A stretch of 64,000 nt of DNA, from contig NZ_JAPVBQ010000003.1 in the NCBI RefSeq assembly GCF_026968045.1, positions 709,090-773,089 on the forward strand, in the 5' to 3' direction. Position 1 is the first letter of the stretch; each line of letters starts with the position of its first letter. Source of the DNA: Modestobacter sp. VKM Ac-2977 (lineage in GTDB: Bacteria; Actinomycetota; Actinomycetes; Mycobacteriales; Geodermatophilaceae). Position numbers and translations under genes: made by a program. Under the pieces are notes generated by a model. That model made no database searches, was not told the DNA's origin, and was given only the letters and a program-made list of their open reading frames with translations. This document shows, one piece after another, positions 8,250 to 16,950 of this stretch.

Positions 8250-9043
8250 GCCGCACCGACACCCTGAAGAACCAGACCCTCAAGCAGCAGGGCGAGACCT
8301 TCGTCCGTACCGGCCTGCTGGCCGCGCTCGGCGCCGGCGACGTCGCGGTCGACCGTGCTCGCACCGTCGTGGGCACGTTCCGCACCCGCGCCGAGGCGCT
8401 GCCCGGCGAGGCCCAGGTGCAGGCCGACCTGGCCGGCAAGGAGGCACGCAGCCGCGTCGAGGCCGCCCGCACCCGCGCCGCCCAGGCGGCGGCCGAGGCC
8501 CGGGTCCGCGCCGAGCAGGCCCGCGGGGTCGCCACCACCGTCCGCCCGGAGACCGTGCTCGGCACCGTCACCGGCCTCGTGGAGGGCGCCCGCACCCAGG
8601 CGCTCGGCGCGATCGAGGAGCTGGCCGGTCGCGGCGAGAAGGTCGTCGACGAGCTCCGCACCCAGCCGGTGTTCCGCAAGGTCGTGGCCCGTACCGAGCG
8701 GGCCGTCGACGCCGTCGAGGACACCGTCGAGGACGTGCTGGAGGAGACCGGCGAGACCGTCGGCAAGGCCTCCGACGAGGTCACCTCGGTCGCGCAGAAG
8801 GCCAAGTCGCGCACCGACAAGGCCGTCGACGCCGCGCAGCAGGAGACCCAGGAGGTCGCCGACTCGGCCAAGCGCAGCGCCCGGGAGACCGCCGCCCCGG
8901 CGAAGAAGGCCCCGGCCAAGAAGGCGGCCGCCAAGCGCACCACCAAGGCCACTCCGGCGACCGTCGCCCCGGTGATGTCCGAGGGCACCACGCTGCCCGA
9001 CCCGCTGGCCGTCCCGGCGAAGAGCACCGACGCCACCAGCTGA
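8246..9043 (+). CDS. HbhA-like heparin-binding hemagglutinin homologue
   Basis: Encodes 265 residues, almost entirely charged helix or coiled coil (AARTRAAQAAAEARVRAEQARG region), ending in a Lys/Ala/Pro-rich tail with KKAPAKKAAAKR at about residues 230-241. Mycobacterial HbhA (199 residues) has the same layout, a coiled coil plus a Lys-rich heparin-binding tail, and sits in the same position after Rv0474. No secretion signal is visible, as in HbhA. Adhesin function is not implied for a soil organism; lipid or membrane association is possible. Low-complexity composition makes orthology uncertain, but synteny supports it. Confidence 0.65.
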   Translation: MSRTDTLKNQTLKQQGETFVRTGLLAALGAGDVAVDRARTVVGTFRTRAEALPGEAQVQADLAGKEARSRVEAARTRAAQAAAEARVRAEQARGVATTVRPETVLGTVTGLVEGARTQALGAIEELAGRGEKVVDELRTQPVFRKVVARTERAVDAVEDTVEDVLEETGETVGKASDEVTSVAQKAKSRTDKAVDAAQQETQEVADSAKRSARETAAPAKKAPAKKAAAKRTTKATPATVAPVMSEGTTLPDPLAVPAKSTDATS

Positions 9044-9053
9044 CACAGCGCTG

Positions 9054-9100
9054 AGCACCGCGCCCCGGCGCCCGCACTGCGGGTGTCGGGGCGCAGTGCT
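9054..9100 (+). terminator. Long interrupted hairpin terminator after the hbhA-like gene
   Basis: Nested arms: AGCAC (9054-9058) with GTGCT (9096-9100), GCGCCCCG (9060-9067) with CGGGGCGC (9087-9094), and an inner CCCGCA/TGCGGG. It starts 11 nt after the stop at 9043. Confidence 0.7.
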
Positions 9101-9169
9101 GTCACCCCGAGGGGTCAGGGCCGGCGGGTGCCGCGAGGGTCGAGGCGCCGCCGCGACGCCCGGCGCGCC

Positions 9170-9175
9170 TATCCT
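9170..9175 (+). promoter_or_regulatory. Leaderless -10 of the DUF2516 gene
   Basis: TATCCT, 6 nt before ATG 9182. A near-consensus actinobacterial -10. Confidence 0.6.
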
Positions 9176-9181
9176 GCTGAC

Positions 9182-9469
9182 ATGGCTGGCATCGACGGGC
9201 TCATCAACCTCGTCGTCTTCTACGCGACCCTCGCCCTCGCGGTGTGGGCCTTCATCGACGCGATCATCCGACCGGCCGCCGCGTTCGTCGCGGCCGGGAA
9301 GCTGAGCAAGCCCGGCTGGATGGCGATCACCGGCATCGCGACGCTGGTCCTGCTCTGGCAGGGGCCGCTCAGCTTCCTGGGCCTGCCGGCCGTGATCGCC
9401 GCCGTCGTCTACCTGGTCGACGTGCGCCCCACGGTGCGCGGCCTGCCCCGGGGCAACTCCAGCTGGTGA
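9182..9469 (+). CDS. DUF2516 small membrane protein (Rv0476-like)
   Basis: Encodes 95 residues with three hydrophobic segments: about residues 8-27 (LVVFYATLALAVWAFIDAI), 46-62 and 64-82. The length and the pattern of a first helix followed by AIIRPAAAF and KPGWMAI match DUF2516, the family of mycobacterial Rv0476. Function unknown; inner membrane location expected. It has its own leaderless promoter even though it follows the regulator/HbhA-like pair. Confidence 0.82.
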   Translation: MAGIDGLINLVVFYATLALAVWAFIDAIIRPAAAFVAAGKLSKPGWMAITGIATLVLLWQGPLSFLGLPAVIAAVVYLVDVRPTVRGLPRGNSSW

Positions 9470-9493
9470 GCTCGCCGCCCCCGGACCGGGCGG

Positions 9494-9697
9494 TCAGCGC
9501 CGGTCGTCGCGGGGCATGACGACCCACAGTGCGACGTAGGCGATGAACTGCGGGCCCGGGAGCACGCAGGAGACGACGAACGCCAACCGCAGGCCGTTGC
9601 GGGAGAGGCCGAGGCGGCGGGCCAGGCCGGCGCACACCCCGGCGATGACCTTGTGCTGGGTGTCGCGGGTGAGCCGTCGTGATGCGGGAGCGGTCAT
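9494..9697 (-). CDS. PspC domain protein
   Basis: Encodes 67 residues, essentially one PspC domain: VIAGVCAGLARRLGLSRNGLRLAF followed by a hydrophobic helix (VSCVLPGPQFIAYVALWVVM) and the terminal MPRD signature. PspC domains in Gram-positives are small membrane proteins linked to envelope stress. No other psp gene is nearby. ATG 9697 follows TAGGGT by 6 nt, again a leaderless layout. Confidence 0.85.
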   Translation of the reverse strand: MTAPASRRLTRDTQHKVIAGVCAGLARRLGLSRNGLRLAFVVSCVLPGPQFIAYVALWVVMPRDDRR

Positions 9698-9703
9698 GGC
9701 CCG

Positions 9704-9709
9704 ACCCTA
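9704..9709 (-). promoter_or_regulatory. Leaderless -10 of the PspC gene
   Basis: TAGGGT on the minus strand, 6 nt upstream of ATG 9697. Confidence 0.5.
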
Positions 9710-9745
9710 GGCCGGGGGCCGGGCAGGTGCACCCCCCTCAGGCGC

Positions 9746-10606
9746 TCAGTCGAAGATGCCGGCCGGCGGCGGGGGCGAGGGCTCGGCCACGGCGTCGCTC
9801 ACCGGTACGGCCTGCCCGACGAAGCGGTCCAGCTCCGCGCCGCTGACCACCCGGGAGGGCATCGGGTCGCCGGCGCACCGGCGGGTGAGCCCGGCGATCG
9901 GCAGCTCAGCTGCGGACGCGACCGCCACGGTGTTGCCGAACCGGCGCCCGCGCAGTGTGCCGGGCTCGGCGAGCAGGGCGACGTGGCCGAAGACGGCCCG
10001 CAGGGTCGCGGCCTCGGCGCGGGCGAAGCGCAGCGGCGGGCCGTCGGAGACGTTCCACGCCGTGGTGCCGCCGGGGCGCAGCACCCGGGCCACGTCGGTG
10101 GCGAACTCCACCGTGGTCAGGTGGGCGGGGGTCCGGGCCCCGGCGAAGACGTCGACCAGGACGACGTCGGCGCTGGCGTCGGGCAGCGCGGCAAGCCCGG
10201 TCCGGGCGTCGATCCCCCGGACCCGGACGCGGGCGTTCCGGGGCAGCGGCAGCTCGCGGCGCACCAGCTCGGTGAGCGCCTCGTCGAGCTCCATCACCCG
10301 CTGCGCGGACCCGGGGCGGGTCACCGCCACGTAGCGGGGCAGCGTCAGCGCGCCCCCGCCCAGGTGCACCACGTCCAGCGATCGGCCGGGTTCGGCGACC
10401 AGGTCGAGCACGTGGCCCATCCGCCGCACGTACTCGAACTCCAGGTACGTGGGGTCGGTCAGGTCGACGTGCGACTGCGGGGTGCCGTTGACCAGCAGCT
10501 GCCAGGAGCCGTCCCGGTCGGCGTCGGCCAGCAGCTCCGCCGTCCCGCCTCCCACCTCGGTAGCGCCCGGGAGTGCGGTGAGGTGCCCGCGGTCGCGTCG
10601 GCCCAC
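9746..10606 (-). CDS. Spermidine synthase-like methyltransferase-fold protein
   Basis: Encodes 286 residues with the Rossmann fold of the polyamine aminopropyltransferase superfamily: VVHLGGGALTLPRYVA (nucleotide motif), VMELDEALTELVRRELPL (acidic end of strand 2), GIDARTGLAALPDASADVVLVDVFAG. In true SpeE the catalytic motif is GGGDG and a conserved Asp follows; here LGGGALTLP departs from that, so spermidine synthesis is doubtful and a methyltransferase-like or unknown role is as likely. GTG 10606 begins 2 nt after the stop of the gene upstream, so the two are probably co-transcribed. Confidence 0.7.
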   Translation of the reverse strand: MGRRDRGHLTALPGATEVGGGTAELLADADRDGSWQLLVNGTPQSHVDLTDPTYLEFEYVRRMGHVLDLVAEPGRSLDVVHLGGGALTLPRYVAVTRPGSAQRVMELDEALTELVRRELPLPRNARVRVRGIDARTGLAALPDASADVVLVDVFAGARTPAHLTTVEFATDVARVLRPGGTTAWNVSDGPPLRFARAEAATLRAVFGHVALLAEPGTLRGRRFGNTVAVASAAELPIAGLTRRCAGDPMPSRVVSGAELDRFVGQAVPVSDAVAEPSPPPPAGIFD

Positions 10607-10608
10607 GG

Positions 10609-11406
10609 TCAGCGGCCCCGCAGCAGGGCCTCGGCGGCCCGGTCGCCGTGCACGGTCACCGGGGCCGGGCGGCCCCACAGGTGCAGGAGCAGCTGGGGCG
10701 CCGTCCCGGACAGCTGGGCGTCGGCGGACGCGGTCGCGCCGTCGGTGCACCGGACGGCGCCGTCGGCCACCTCCACGGTCCAGCCGCGGTCCAGGTCGGT
10801 CGCGGTGACACCGACGGACGCCTGGGCGGTGACCAGCGGGGCGGTGTGCTGCCAGCGGGGGAGGACGACGGCCAGCAGCTCGTCGACCCCGTCACCGGCC
10901 AGCACCGGGTCGACGGGGGCGTGGTCCAGGGACGCGGCCGCCTCCAGGTCCTGCCGGTGGACGGTGTGCTCGTGCGCCTGCCGCCGGGCCCAGTCGCGCG
11001 CGGTGCGGCCGGCAGCTGGGCTCATGTGCCAGGCGGGCGCGTCGGGGTCGGTGGTGCGCAGCGTGGCGACCAGCTCGGTGAGGCCCAGGGCGTACCAGCC
11101 GTGCAGGTCGTCGTGCGGCGGGGCGATGCCGTCGTAGGAGCCCGGGGGGCGGGTGTGCCCGGCCCGCAGGATCCCGGTGACCCAGCGGTGCACGGCACCG
11201 AGGTGGGCGATCAGGTCGCGGGCCGTCCAGCCGGCCACCCACGGCACCTCGGTCTGCAGCCCACCGGCGGCCGGGGTGCGCCCGGCGTCCAGCTCCTGGG
11301 CGAGCACCCCGATCCGCTCGCCGCCCTGCACGACGGCGGTGATGCACCGGTCGTGCAGCTCGTCGGGAGCGAGCAGGGGGGCGGGCACCCCGTCATGGTG
11401 CCGCAC
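10609..11406 (-). CDS. Maleylpyruvate isomerase family (mycothiol-dependent DinB-like) protein
   Basis: Encodes about 265 residues. The N-terminal DinB/MDMPI four-helix domain has the family signature EVPWVAGWTARDLIAHLGAVHRW and the later metal-binding HEHTVHRQDLE, matching the TIGR03083-type family. These use mycothiol or bacillithiol as cofactor. A C-terminal SCP2-like region (GTAPQLLLHLWGR) follows, typical of the actinobacterial proteins. GTG 11406 begins 8 nt after the preceding stop at 11415; GTG 11388 is an alternative. mshA at 15035 shows that mycothiol is made. Substrate unknown. Confidence 0.8.
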   Translation of the reverse strand: MRHHDGVPAPLLAPDELHDRCITAVVQGGERIGVLAQELDAGRTPAAGGLQTEVPWVAGWTARDLIAHLGAVHRWVTGILRAGHTRPPGSYDGIAPPHDDLHGWYALGLTELVATLRTTDPDAPAWHMSPAAGRTARDWARRQAHEHTVHRQDLEAAASLDHAPVDPVLAGDGVDELLAVVLPRWQHTAPLVTAQASVGVTATDLDRGWTVEVADGAVRCTDGATASADAQLSGTAPQLLLHLWGRPAPVTVHGDRAAEALLRGR

Positions 11407-11414
11407 GGGGCGGG

Positions 11415-12260
11415 TCAGGTCGGCGCGACCGCCGACCAGCGGACGCTGACCTCGCCGTGCTTCCACCGCCGGGCCGGGGCCACCAGCGGCCAGCCGTCGT
11501 CGGCGAGCGCCCCGACCGCGGCGGCCCAGCGCTGTCGCGGGCCGAACGTCGACAGCCCGGCCGCCGAGGCCCAGGCGGTGTCGAAGGCGGTGAGGAAGGC
11601 GTGCACCGGCTGCCCGGGCACGTTGTGGTGGATCAGCGCCTTGGGCAGCCGTTCCGCCAGGTCGGAGGGGCGCTCCAGGTCCGACACCCGGGCGGCCAGG
11701 GTCAGGGTGAGCGGGCCGTCCTGGTCCAGGGCCACCCAGGTCGCCCGTCGTCCCCACTCGTCGCAGGTGCCCTCGACCAGCAGGCCCCCGGGTGCCAGCG
11801 CGGCGCGCATCGTGTCCCAGGCCCGGCCGGCGGACTCCTCGTCGTACTGACGCAGCACGTTGAACGCCCGCACCAGCACCGGGCGCAGGCCGGCCAGCTC
11901 GAAGCCGCCGAGCCGGAAGTCCACCCGCGGCGGGTCGCGGTCGTCGGCCACGGCGGCCACCCGCTCGGGGTCGATCTCCAGGCCGACCACCTCGAGCCGG
12001 TTGACCTCGGGGGCGAGCCGGTCGACCAGCTCCAGCGTGGTCACCGCCGACGCGCCGTAGCCGAGGTCGACGACCAGCGGCCGGGCGGCGTCACGCAGCC
12101 GGGCCACCTGGGTGGCCACCAGCCAGCGGTCGACCCGACGGAGCCGGTTGGCGTTCGTGGTGCCCCGGGTCGGCAGCCCGAGGGCGCGGGCGCGGCCCGC
12201 CGCCAGCCGGGGGGCCTTGCGGACGGGTGGCAGCGACGCACGCTGGGTGTGGTCGCTCAC
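11415..12260 (-). CDS. Class I SAM-dependent methyltransferase
   Basis: Encodes 281 residues. Motif I is VVDLGYGASAVTTLELVDRL (about residues 63-82), followed by EVVGLEIDPERV (acidic residue binding the ribose) and GGLLVEGTCDEWGRRATW. The substrate is not predictable; conserved uncharacterised actinobacterial methyltransferases occupy this slot beside murB. GTG 12260 follows TAACCT by 8 nt, back to back with the murB promoter, so the pair shares a 40-bp divergent control region. It is followed closely by the MDMPI-family and spermidine synthase-like genes. Confidence 0.8.
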   Translation of the reverse strand: MSDHTQRASLPPVRKAPRLAAGRARALGLPTRGTTNANRLRRVDRWLVATQVARLRDAARPLVVDLGYGASAVTTLELVDRLAPEVNRLEVVGLEIDPERVAAVADDRDPPRVDFRLGGFELAGLRPVLVRAFNVLRQYDEESAGRAWDTMRAALAPGGLLVEGTCDEWGRRATWVALDQDGPLTLTLAARVSDLERPSDLAERLPKALIHHNVPGQPVHAFLTAFDTAWASAAGLSTFGPRQRWAAAVGALADDGWPLVAPARRWKHGEVSVRWSAVAPT

Positions 12261-12268
12261 GGTGCACG

Positions 12269-12294
12269 AGGTTAGTCGTGGCGCCGATTACGGT
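12269..12294. promoter_or_regulatory. Divergent leaderless promoter pair, methyltransferase / murB
   Basis: Minus-strand TAACCT (12269-12274) serves GTG 12260, and plus-strand TACGGT (12289-12294) lies 6 nt before GTG 12301. Only 40 bp separate the two start codons, so the core promoters overlap and the two transcripts may compete. Confidence 0.6.
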
Positions 12295-12300
12295 GGTGGC

Positions 12301-13335
12301 GTGCAGGTACGCCATGACGCCCGGCTGGCGGACCTGACGACCCTCGGGGTCGGCGGTCCGATCGAGCGGTTGGTCGAGGTCACCGGCCGCGACGAGCTGG
12401 TGGCCGCCGTCCGGGACGCCGACGACGCCGCCCGCCCGCTGCTGGTGCTCGGCGGCGGCTCGAACATCGTGGCCCCGGACACCGGCTGGCCCGGCGACGT
12501 GGTGCTGGTGCGCACCCGGGGCATCTCCCGCACCGACACCGCTGACGGCGTCGAGCTCGAGGTGGAGGCCGGTGAGCCCTGGGACGACCTGGTCGCGCAC
12601 ACCGTGGCCCAGCAGCTGGCCGGGATGGAGGCGCTGTCCGGCATCCCCGGCTCGACCGGCGCCACCCCGGTGCAGAACGTCGGCGCCTACGGCCAGGAGG
12701 TCGCGGCGCTGATCACCTCGGTGCGGGTGTACGACCGGTCCGCCGGGGCCGAGCGGGTGTTCCTCCCCGCCGAACTGGGCTTCGCCTACCGGGACAGCCG
12801 GCTCAAGCAGCAGCCCGGCGCGTACGTGGTCCTCTCGGTGACCTTCCTGCTGCGGTCCTCGGGGCAGTCGAGCCCGGTCAGCTATGCGGAGCTGGCCAAG
12901 GCGCTGGGCGTCGACCTGGGGGACACCGCGCCGCTGGCCGCGGTACGGGACGCCGTGCTGGCCCTGCGCCGCGGCAAGGGGATGGTCTGGGACCCGGCCG
13001 ACCCCGACTCGCGCAGCGCCGGCTCGTTCTTCACCAACCCGGTCGTGCCGGTCGGCACCGCGGTGCCCGAGTGCCCGTCCTGGCCGGCCGGGATCGGCGC
13101 CGACGGCGCCGCGCAGGTGAAGCTGAGTGCCGCCTGGCTGGTGCAGCACTCCGGCTACGGCCGGGGCACCCGCGCGGGCCGGGTCGGGACGTCGTCGCGG
13201 CACAGCCTGGCGCTGACCACCGAGCCCGGCGCCACCGCAACGGAGCTGATGGCCTTCGCCGACCGGGTGGTCGCTGCGGTGCGGGAGCAGTTCGGCGTCA
13301 CCCTCGTGCCCGAGCCGACCGCGGTGCGCCCGTGA
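12301..13335 (+). CDS. murB: UDP-N-acetylenolpyruvoylglucosamine reductase MurB
   Basis: Encodes 344 residues. MurB is the FAD/NADPH-dependent enzyme that reduces UDP-GlcNAc-enolpyruvate to UDP-MurNAc in the cytoplasm for peptidoglycan. Visible: LTTLGVGG, the FAD loop [29 protein letters not shown], and the catalytic serine region SAGSFFTNP. The C-terminal half closes with [13 protein letters not shown] and a conserved HSLAL. Type I MurB length. GTG 12301 was chosen over the run-through upstream because of the leaderless promoter. Confidence 0.97.
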   Translation: MQVRHDARLADLTTLGVGGPIERLVEVTGRDELVAAVRDADDAARPLLVLGGGSNIVAPDTGWPGDVVLVRTRGISRTDTADGVELEVEAGEPWDDLVAHTVAQQLAGMEALSGIPGSTGATPVQNVGAYGQEVAALITSVRVYDRSAGAERVFLPAELGFAYRDSRLKQQPGAYVVLSVTFLLRSSGQSSPVSYAELAKALGVDLGDTAPLAAVRDAVLALRRGKGMVWDPADPDSRSAGSFFTNPVVPVGTAVPECPSWPAGIGADGAAQVKLSAAWLVQHSGYGRGTRAGRVGTSSRHSLALTTEPGATATELMAFADRVVAAVREQFGVTLVPEPTAVRP

Positions 13336-13607
13336 ACCCGGCCGAGTCCCTGCAGCTGGGCGCCCTCTACGACGCGCTGCGCACCCCGGCCCCCATGCCG
13401 GCCGCCCCCGCCCAGCTGACCGGGTGGATGGCGCGCGTGGAGGCCGACGCCGCGCTGAGCGGGCTGATCTCCCGGGTGCTGAACTCCGGGAGCGCCACCG
13501 AGGCCGAGGTCGCCGACGCGCAGGCGCTGTTCGAGAAGAGCGGCACCGCCGCCGACCCGGCGCGGGTGGCCCGCGCCTACGACGTCCTGCACCGGACCGC
13601 GGACTAG
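13332..13607 (+). CDS. Small hypothetical protein downstream of murB
   Basis: Encodes 91 residues, mostly helical and Ala-rich ([31 protein letters not shown]). No membrane segment or motif that I recognise. GTG 13332 overlaps the murB stop (GTGA), so it is coupled to murB. Its TAG stop lies in a CTAG that also supplies the stop of the opposite gene. The length and coding bias suggest a real gene; function unknown. Confidence 0.7.
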   Translation: MNPAESLQLGALYDALRTPAPMPAAPAQLTGWMARVEADAALSGLISRVLNSGSATEAEVADAQALFEKSGTAADPARVARAYDVLHRTAD

Positions 13608-14077
13608 GACAGTGCCCGGGAGAGCGTGACCTGCTCCTCGGCGTAGCCGAGCCGGGCGTACAGCTCTCGCGCCGAGTGGTTGGCGCTGCCGGTGTCGAGG
13701 GTGACCCGGTGCAGCCCGCGGGAGCGCGCCCATGCCTCGACCGCGGCGACCAGCAGGGTGCCGACGCCTCGGCGGCGAGCGCCGGGCGCGACCACCAGCT
13801 CACCCAGGTAGACCTCGCGTTCGCCGCTGAAGTGCCGCCGCGCGCTCGCCCCGGCGAACCCGAGCACGCCCTCCTCGGCGCTGGTCGCGGCCAGCAGCAG
13901 GTGATCGTCGTCGGCGGCGGCCCGGCAGGCGTCGGCCACCCAGCTCGCCGCCGCGGCGGTCGCGCCGTCCGTGGGTCGCCACGTCGCGATCCCGGCGGTG
14001 AGCTCGCCGGCCAGCGCCTGCACCGCGTCGTGGTCGGCGGGGACGGCCGGGCGGATCGTCAGTGGGAGACCGCGCAC
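13604..14077 (-). CDS. GNAT family N-acetyltransferase
   Basis: Encodes 157 residues with the GNAT core: [14 protein letters not shown] at the N-terminus, [21 protein letters not shown] (strand 4 and the acetyl-CoA pyrophosphate loop R/Q-x2-G-x-G/A) at about residues 89-109, and [23 protein letters not shown] at the C-terminus. The acceptor is unknown. GTG 14077 is the only reasonable start. Stops convergently with the preceding gene inside a shared CTAG. Confidence 0.88.
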   Translation of the reverse strand: MRGLPLTIRPAVPADHDAVQALAGELTAGIATWRPTDGATAAAASWVADACRAAADDDHLLLAATSAEEGVLGFAGASARRHFSGEREVYLGELVVAPGARRRGVGTLLVAAVEAWARSRGLHRVTLDTGSANHSARELYARLGYAEEQVTLSRALS

Positions 14078-14137
14078 GGGCCGATCATGTCGGACGGGAA
14101 CGTCTCGATCAAAGGGATCGTCCGGGGCATCGGCGGC

Positions 14138-14920
14138 CTACTCCTCGCGGTGCACCTTGTGCTGGGCGGCCTGGGCGCGGGGCCGGACGACGAGCAGGTC
14201 GACGTTCACGTGGTGCGGACGGGTGACCGCCCAGGCGATGCAGTCGGCGACGTCGGCGGCGACCAGCGGCTCGCGCACCCCGCGGTAGACGGCGTCGGCC
14301 TTCTCCTGCGACTTCGTGCGGTTGAGCGAGAACTCCTCGGTCTTGACCATCCCCGGCGCGATCTCGACCACCCGCACCGGCTCGGCCACGAGCTCCAGTC
14401 GCAACGTCTCGGCCAGCGTGTGCACCCCGTGCTTGGCCGCGGTGTAGCTCGCCCCGCCCTCGTAGCTGATCAGCCCGGCCGTCGAGCCGACGAACACCAG
14501 GTCGCCGGCGCCCGAGGCCCGCAGCGCCGGCAGCAGCGCCTTGGTCACCCGCACCGTCCCCAGCACGTTGACGTCGTAGGTGCGCTCCCAGGACTCCAGG
14601 TCGGCGTCGGCGACCGGGTTGCTGTCGAACGCGCCGCCGGCGTTGTTCACCAGCACGTCGACCCGGCCGAGCCCGTCGGCGAGGGCGGCGACGGAGGTGG
14701 GATCGGTCACGTCCAGCTGCACCGCCCGGCCGCCGATCCGCTCCGCGAGCTCGGTCAGCCGGTCGATGCGGCGGGCGGCCAGCACGACGGAGAACCCGTC
14801 GGCCGCCAGCCGCTCCGCGGTCGCGGCACCGATGCCGCTGGAGGCGCCGGTGACGACGGCGACGCGGCCCGACCCGGCGGAGGGCGCGCTGGAGGACGAC
14901 GGGGCGACGGGGCTGGACAT
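14138..14920 (-). CDS. SDR family oxidoreductase (Rv0484c-like)
   Basis: Encodes 260 residues, a classical short-chain dehydrogenase/reductase: TGASSGIG cofactor motif (about residues 24-31), NNAGG, the catalytic Ser in [17 protein letters not shown], and Y-x3-K as YTAAKHG. The Arg pair after the first strand (AARRIDR) suggests NADP(H) preference. The substrate is unknown. Position next to mshA, divergent, matches mycobacterial Rv0484c. ATG 14920 sits 6 nt after a CAGGAT -10. Confidence 0.9.
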   Translation of the reverse strand: MSSPVAPSSSSAPSAGSGRVAVVTGASSGIGAATAERLAADGFSVVLAARRIDRLTELAERIGGRAVQLDVTDPTSVAALADGLGRVDVLVNNAGGAFDSNPVADADLESWERTYDVNVLGTVRVTKALLPALRASGAGDLVFVGSTAGLISYEGGASYTAAKHGVHTLAETLRLELVAEPVRVVEIAPGMVKTEEFSLNRTKSQEKADAVYRGVREPLVAADVADCIAWAVTRPHHVNVDLLVVRPRAQAAQHKVHREE

Positions 14921-14926
14921 GTGCCC

Positions 14927-14932
14927 ATCCTG
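14927..14932 (-). promoter_or_regulatory. Leaderless -10 of the SDR gene
   Basis: CAGGAT on the minus strand, 6 nt from ATG 14920; the same hexamer and spacing serve gpmA. Confidence 0.45.
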
Positions 14933-15034
14933 GCGCTGTTGCAGACTGGGACGACGACAGGGTGTCCCGACCGGGCCGCCTCAGCAGCCACAGCAGGCCT
15001 CAGTGGCCCCAGGTGCCCGAGCGGGAGGAGCTCC

Positions 15035-16429
15035 GTGCCCGCTCGCCGCTCCCCACGCCAGCCCACGCCGTGGCGGGCCGGCGCCGCGCCGGAGCCTGCC
15101 GCGCCGGTGCTGCCGCGTCGGGTCGCGACCCTGTCGGTGCACACCAGCCCGCTGGAGCAGCCGGGCGCCGGTGACGCCGGGGGCATGAACGTGTACGTGG
15201 TCGAGGTCTCCCGCCGGCTGGCCGACCGTGGGATCGCCGTCGACGTGTTCACCCGGGCCACCTCCAGCGAGCAGCCGCCGGTGGTCGAGATGAGCCCGGG
15301 CGTCACCGTGCGGCACGTGAACGCCGGTCCCTTCGAGGGTCTGGGCAAGCAGGAGCTGCCCGCCCAGATGTGCGCCTTCACCGCCGCGGTGCTGCGCGAG
15401 GAGGCCCAGCACGAGCCGGGGCACTTCGACGTCGTCCACTCCCACTACTGGCTGTCCGGCCAGGTCGGCTGGCTGGCCCGCGACCGCTGGGGTGTGCCGC
15501 TGGTGCACTCGGCGCACACCCTGGCGAAGGTGAAGAACGCCGCGCTGGCGGAGGGCGACGAGCCCGAGCCGCGCACCCGGGTGATCGGTGAGGAGCAGGT
15601 CGTCGCGGAGGCCGACCGGCTGGTGGCCAACACCGCCGAGGAGGCCCGGCAGCTGGTCGACTTCTACGACGCCGACCCCCGCCGCACGCTGGTCGTCCCG
15701 CCCGGCGTCGACCTGGAGTGCTTCCGGCCCGGTGACCGCCGCGGCGCCCGGGCCCGGATCGGGGTGGCCCCGGACGCCGTCGTCCTGCTGTTCGTCGGCC
15801 GGATCCAGCCGCTCAAGGCCCCGGAGATGCTGCTGCACGCCGCGGCCCGGATGCTGGCCGCCGACCCGGCCCTGCGCGACCGGCTCGAGGTGCTGGTCGT
15901 CGGTGCGCCCAGCGGGTCGGGGCTGGCCGAGCCGCAGCGGCTGCAGGAGCTCGCGGTCACCCTGGGCGTCTCCGACGTGGTCCGCTTCCTGCCGCCGCAG
16001 GCACCCGCGCAGCTCGCCGACCACTACCGGGCCGCCGACGTCGCCGTCGTCCCCAGCCACAACGAGTCCTTCGGTCTCGTCGCGCTGGAGGCCCAGGCGT
16101 GCGGCACCCCGGTGGTCGCCGCGGCGGTCGGCGGGTTGCCCACCGCCGTCGACGACGGCGTCTCCGGGCTGCTGGTCGCCGGCCGTGACCCGGAGGCCTA
16201 CGCCGCGGCCATCCGCCGGGTGCTGGCCCGCCGTGAGCTGCTCGCCGCCGGCGCCCGTCGGCACGCCGCCGCGTTCAGCTGGGACCGCACCACGGACTCG
16301 CTGGTCGACGCCTACGCCGCGGCGATGACCGAGATGGGCCGGCGCCGGGTGCGCCGGGCACACCGGGCCGCCGAGGCCGTGCGGGTGCTGACCGGTGGGA
16401 ACAGCCTCGGGGGCCGGGCCCGGCGATGA
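15035..16429 (+). CDS. mshA: D-inositol-3-phosphate glycosyltransferase MshA
   Basis: Encodes 464 residues, the GT4 enzyme that transfers GlcNAc from UDP-GlcNAc to 1L-myo-inositol 1-phosphate, the first step of mycothiol synthesis. Hallmarks: [20 protein letters not shown] (about residues 30-49), [21 protein letters not shown], the acceptor-site [25 protein letters not shown], and the donor-site Glu motif [23 protein letters not shown] 15035 has GGGAGGAG just upstream; the frame is open long before, but that is antisense to the SDR gene. Synteny matches Rv0486. Overlaps the YbjN gene by ATGA. Confidence 0.97.
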   Translation: MPARRSPRQPTPWRAGAAPEPAAPVLPRRVATLSVHTSPLEQPGAGDAGGMNVYVVEVSRRLADRGIAVDVFTRATSSEQPPVVEMSPGVTVRHVNAGPFEGLGKQELPAQMCAFTAAVLREEAQHEPGHFDVVHSHYWLSGQVGWLARDRWGVPLVHSAHTLAKVKNAALAEGDEPEPRTRVIGEEQVVAEADRLVANTAEEARQLVDFYDADPRRTLVVPPGVDLECFRPGDRRGARARIGVAPDAVVLLFVGRIQPLKAPEMLLHAAARMLAADPALRDRLEVLVVGAPSGSGLAEPQRLQELAVTLGVSDVVRFLPPQAPAQLADHYRAADVAVVPSHNESFGLVALEAQACGTPVVAAAVGGLPTAVDDGVSGLLVAGRDPEAYAAAIRRVLARRELLAAGARRHAAAFSWDRTTDSLVDAYAAAMTEMGRRRVRRAHRAAEAVRVLTGGNSLGGRARR

Positions 16430-16950
16430 GCGAGCGCAGCATCCCCGAACTCGACGCGGTCGTCGAGGAGACGCTGCGCGCGGCCGGGCTGGAGTACGAA
16501 CACCCGGGGTCGGGTCGCTTCGTGGTCACCCTGCCCGGCACGAAGAAGCTCAAGACGGTCGTCGGGCTGACCATCGGCGCACACGCGCTCACCATCGAGG
16601 CGTTCGTCTGCCGGCAGCCCGACGAGAACCGGGAGCAGCTGTGGGCCTGGCTGCTGCAGCACAACGCGCGCAGCTACGGCATCAGCTATTCGATCGACAG
16701 CGTCGGTGACGTCTACCTGACCGGCCGCCTCCCGCACGCGGTGATCACCCCCGAGGAGATCGACCGGCTGCTCGGCTCGGTGCTCACCTACGCCGACGAC
16801 CACTTCAACACCCTGCTGGAGATCGGCTTCGGCACCTCGATCCGCCGCGAGTGGGACTGGCGGGTCAAGCGCGGGGAGTCGCTGCGCAACCTGGAGGCCT
16901 TCGCCGCCTTCGCCGACCCGGCCCGGCGGCCCCGGGACCCGCAGGGGTGA
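16426..16950 (+). CDS. YbjN domain-containing protein (Rv0487-like)
   Basis: Encodes 174 residues with a YbjN / type III secretion chaperone-like fold: [78 protein letters not shown]. Its place between mshA and gpmA is conserved in mycobacteria (Rv0487). The biochemical role is not known. ATG 16426 overlaps the mshA stop, and its own stop overlaps the MFS start, giving a coupled mshA-ybjN-MFS operon. Confidence 0.88.
   Translation: MSERSIPELDAVVEETLRAAGLEYEHPGSGRFVVTLPGTKKLKTVVGLTIGAHALTIEAFVCRQPDENREQLWAWLLQHNARSYGISYSIDSVGDVYLTGRLPHAVITPEEIDRLLGSVLTYADDHFNTLLEIGFGTSIRREWDWRVKRGESLRNLEAFAAFADPARRPRDPQG

Noticed and set aside
13424..15034. Long plus-strand extension of the mshA frame
   Set aside because: It runs antisense to the GNAT and SDR genes and encodes Gly/Arg-rich shadow sequence; mshA homology begins near 15035 with a Shine-Dalgarno sequence.
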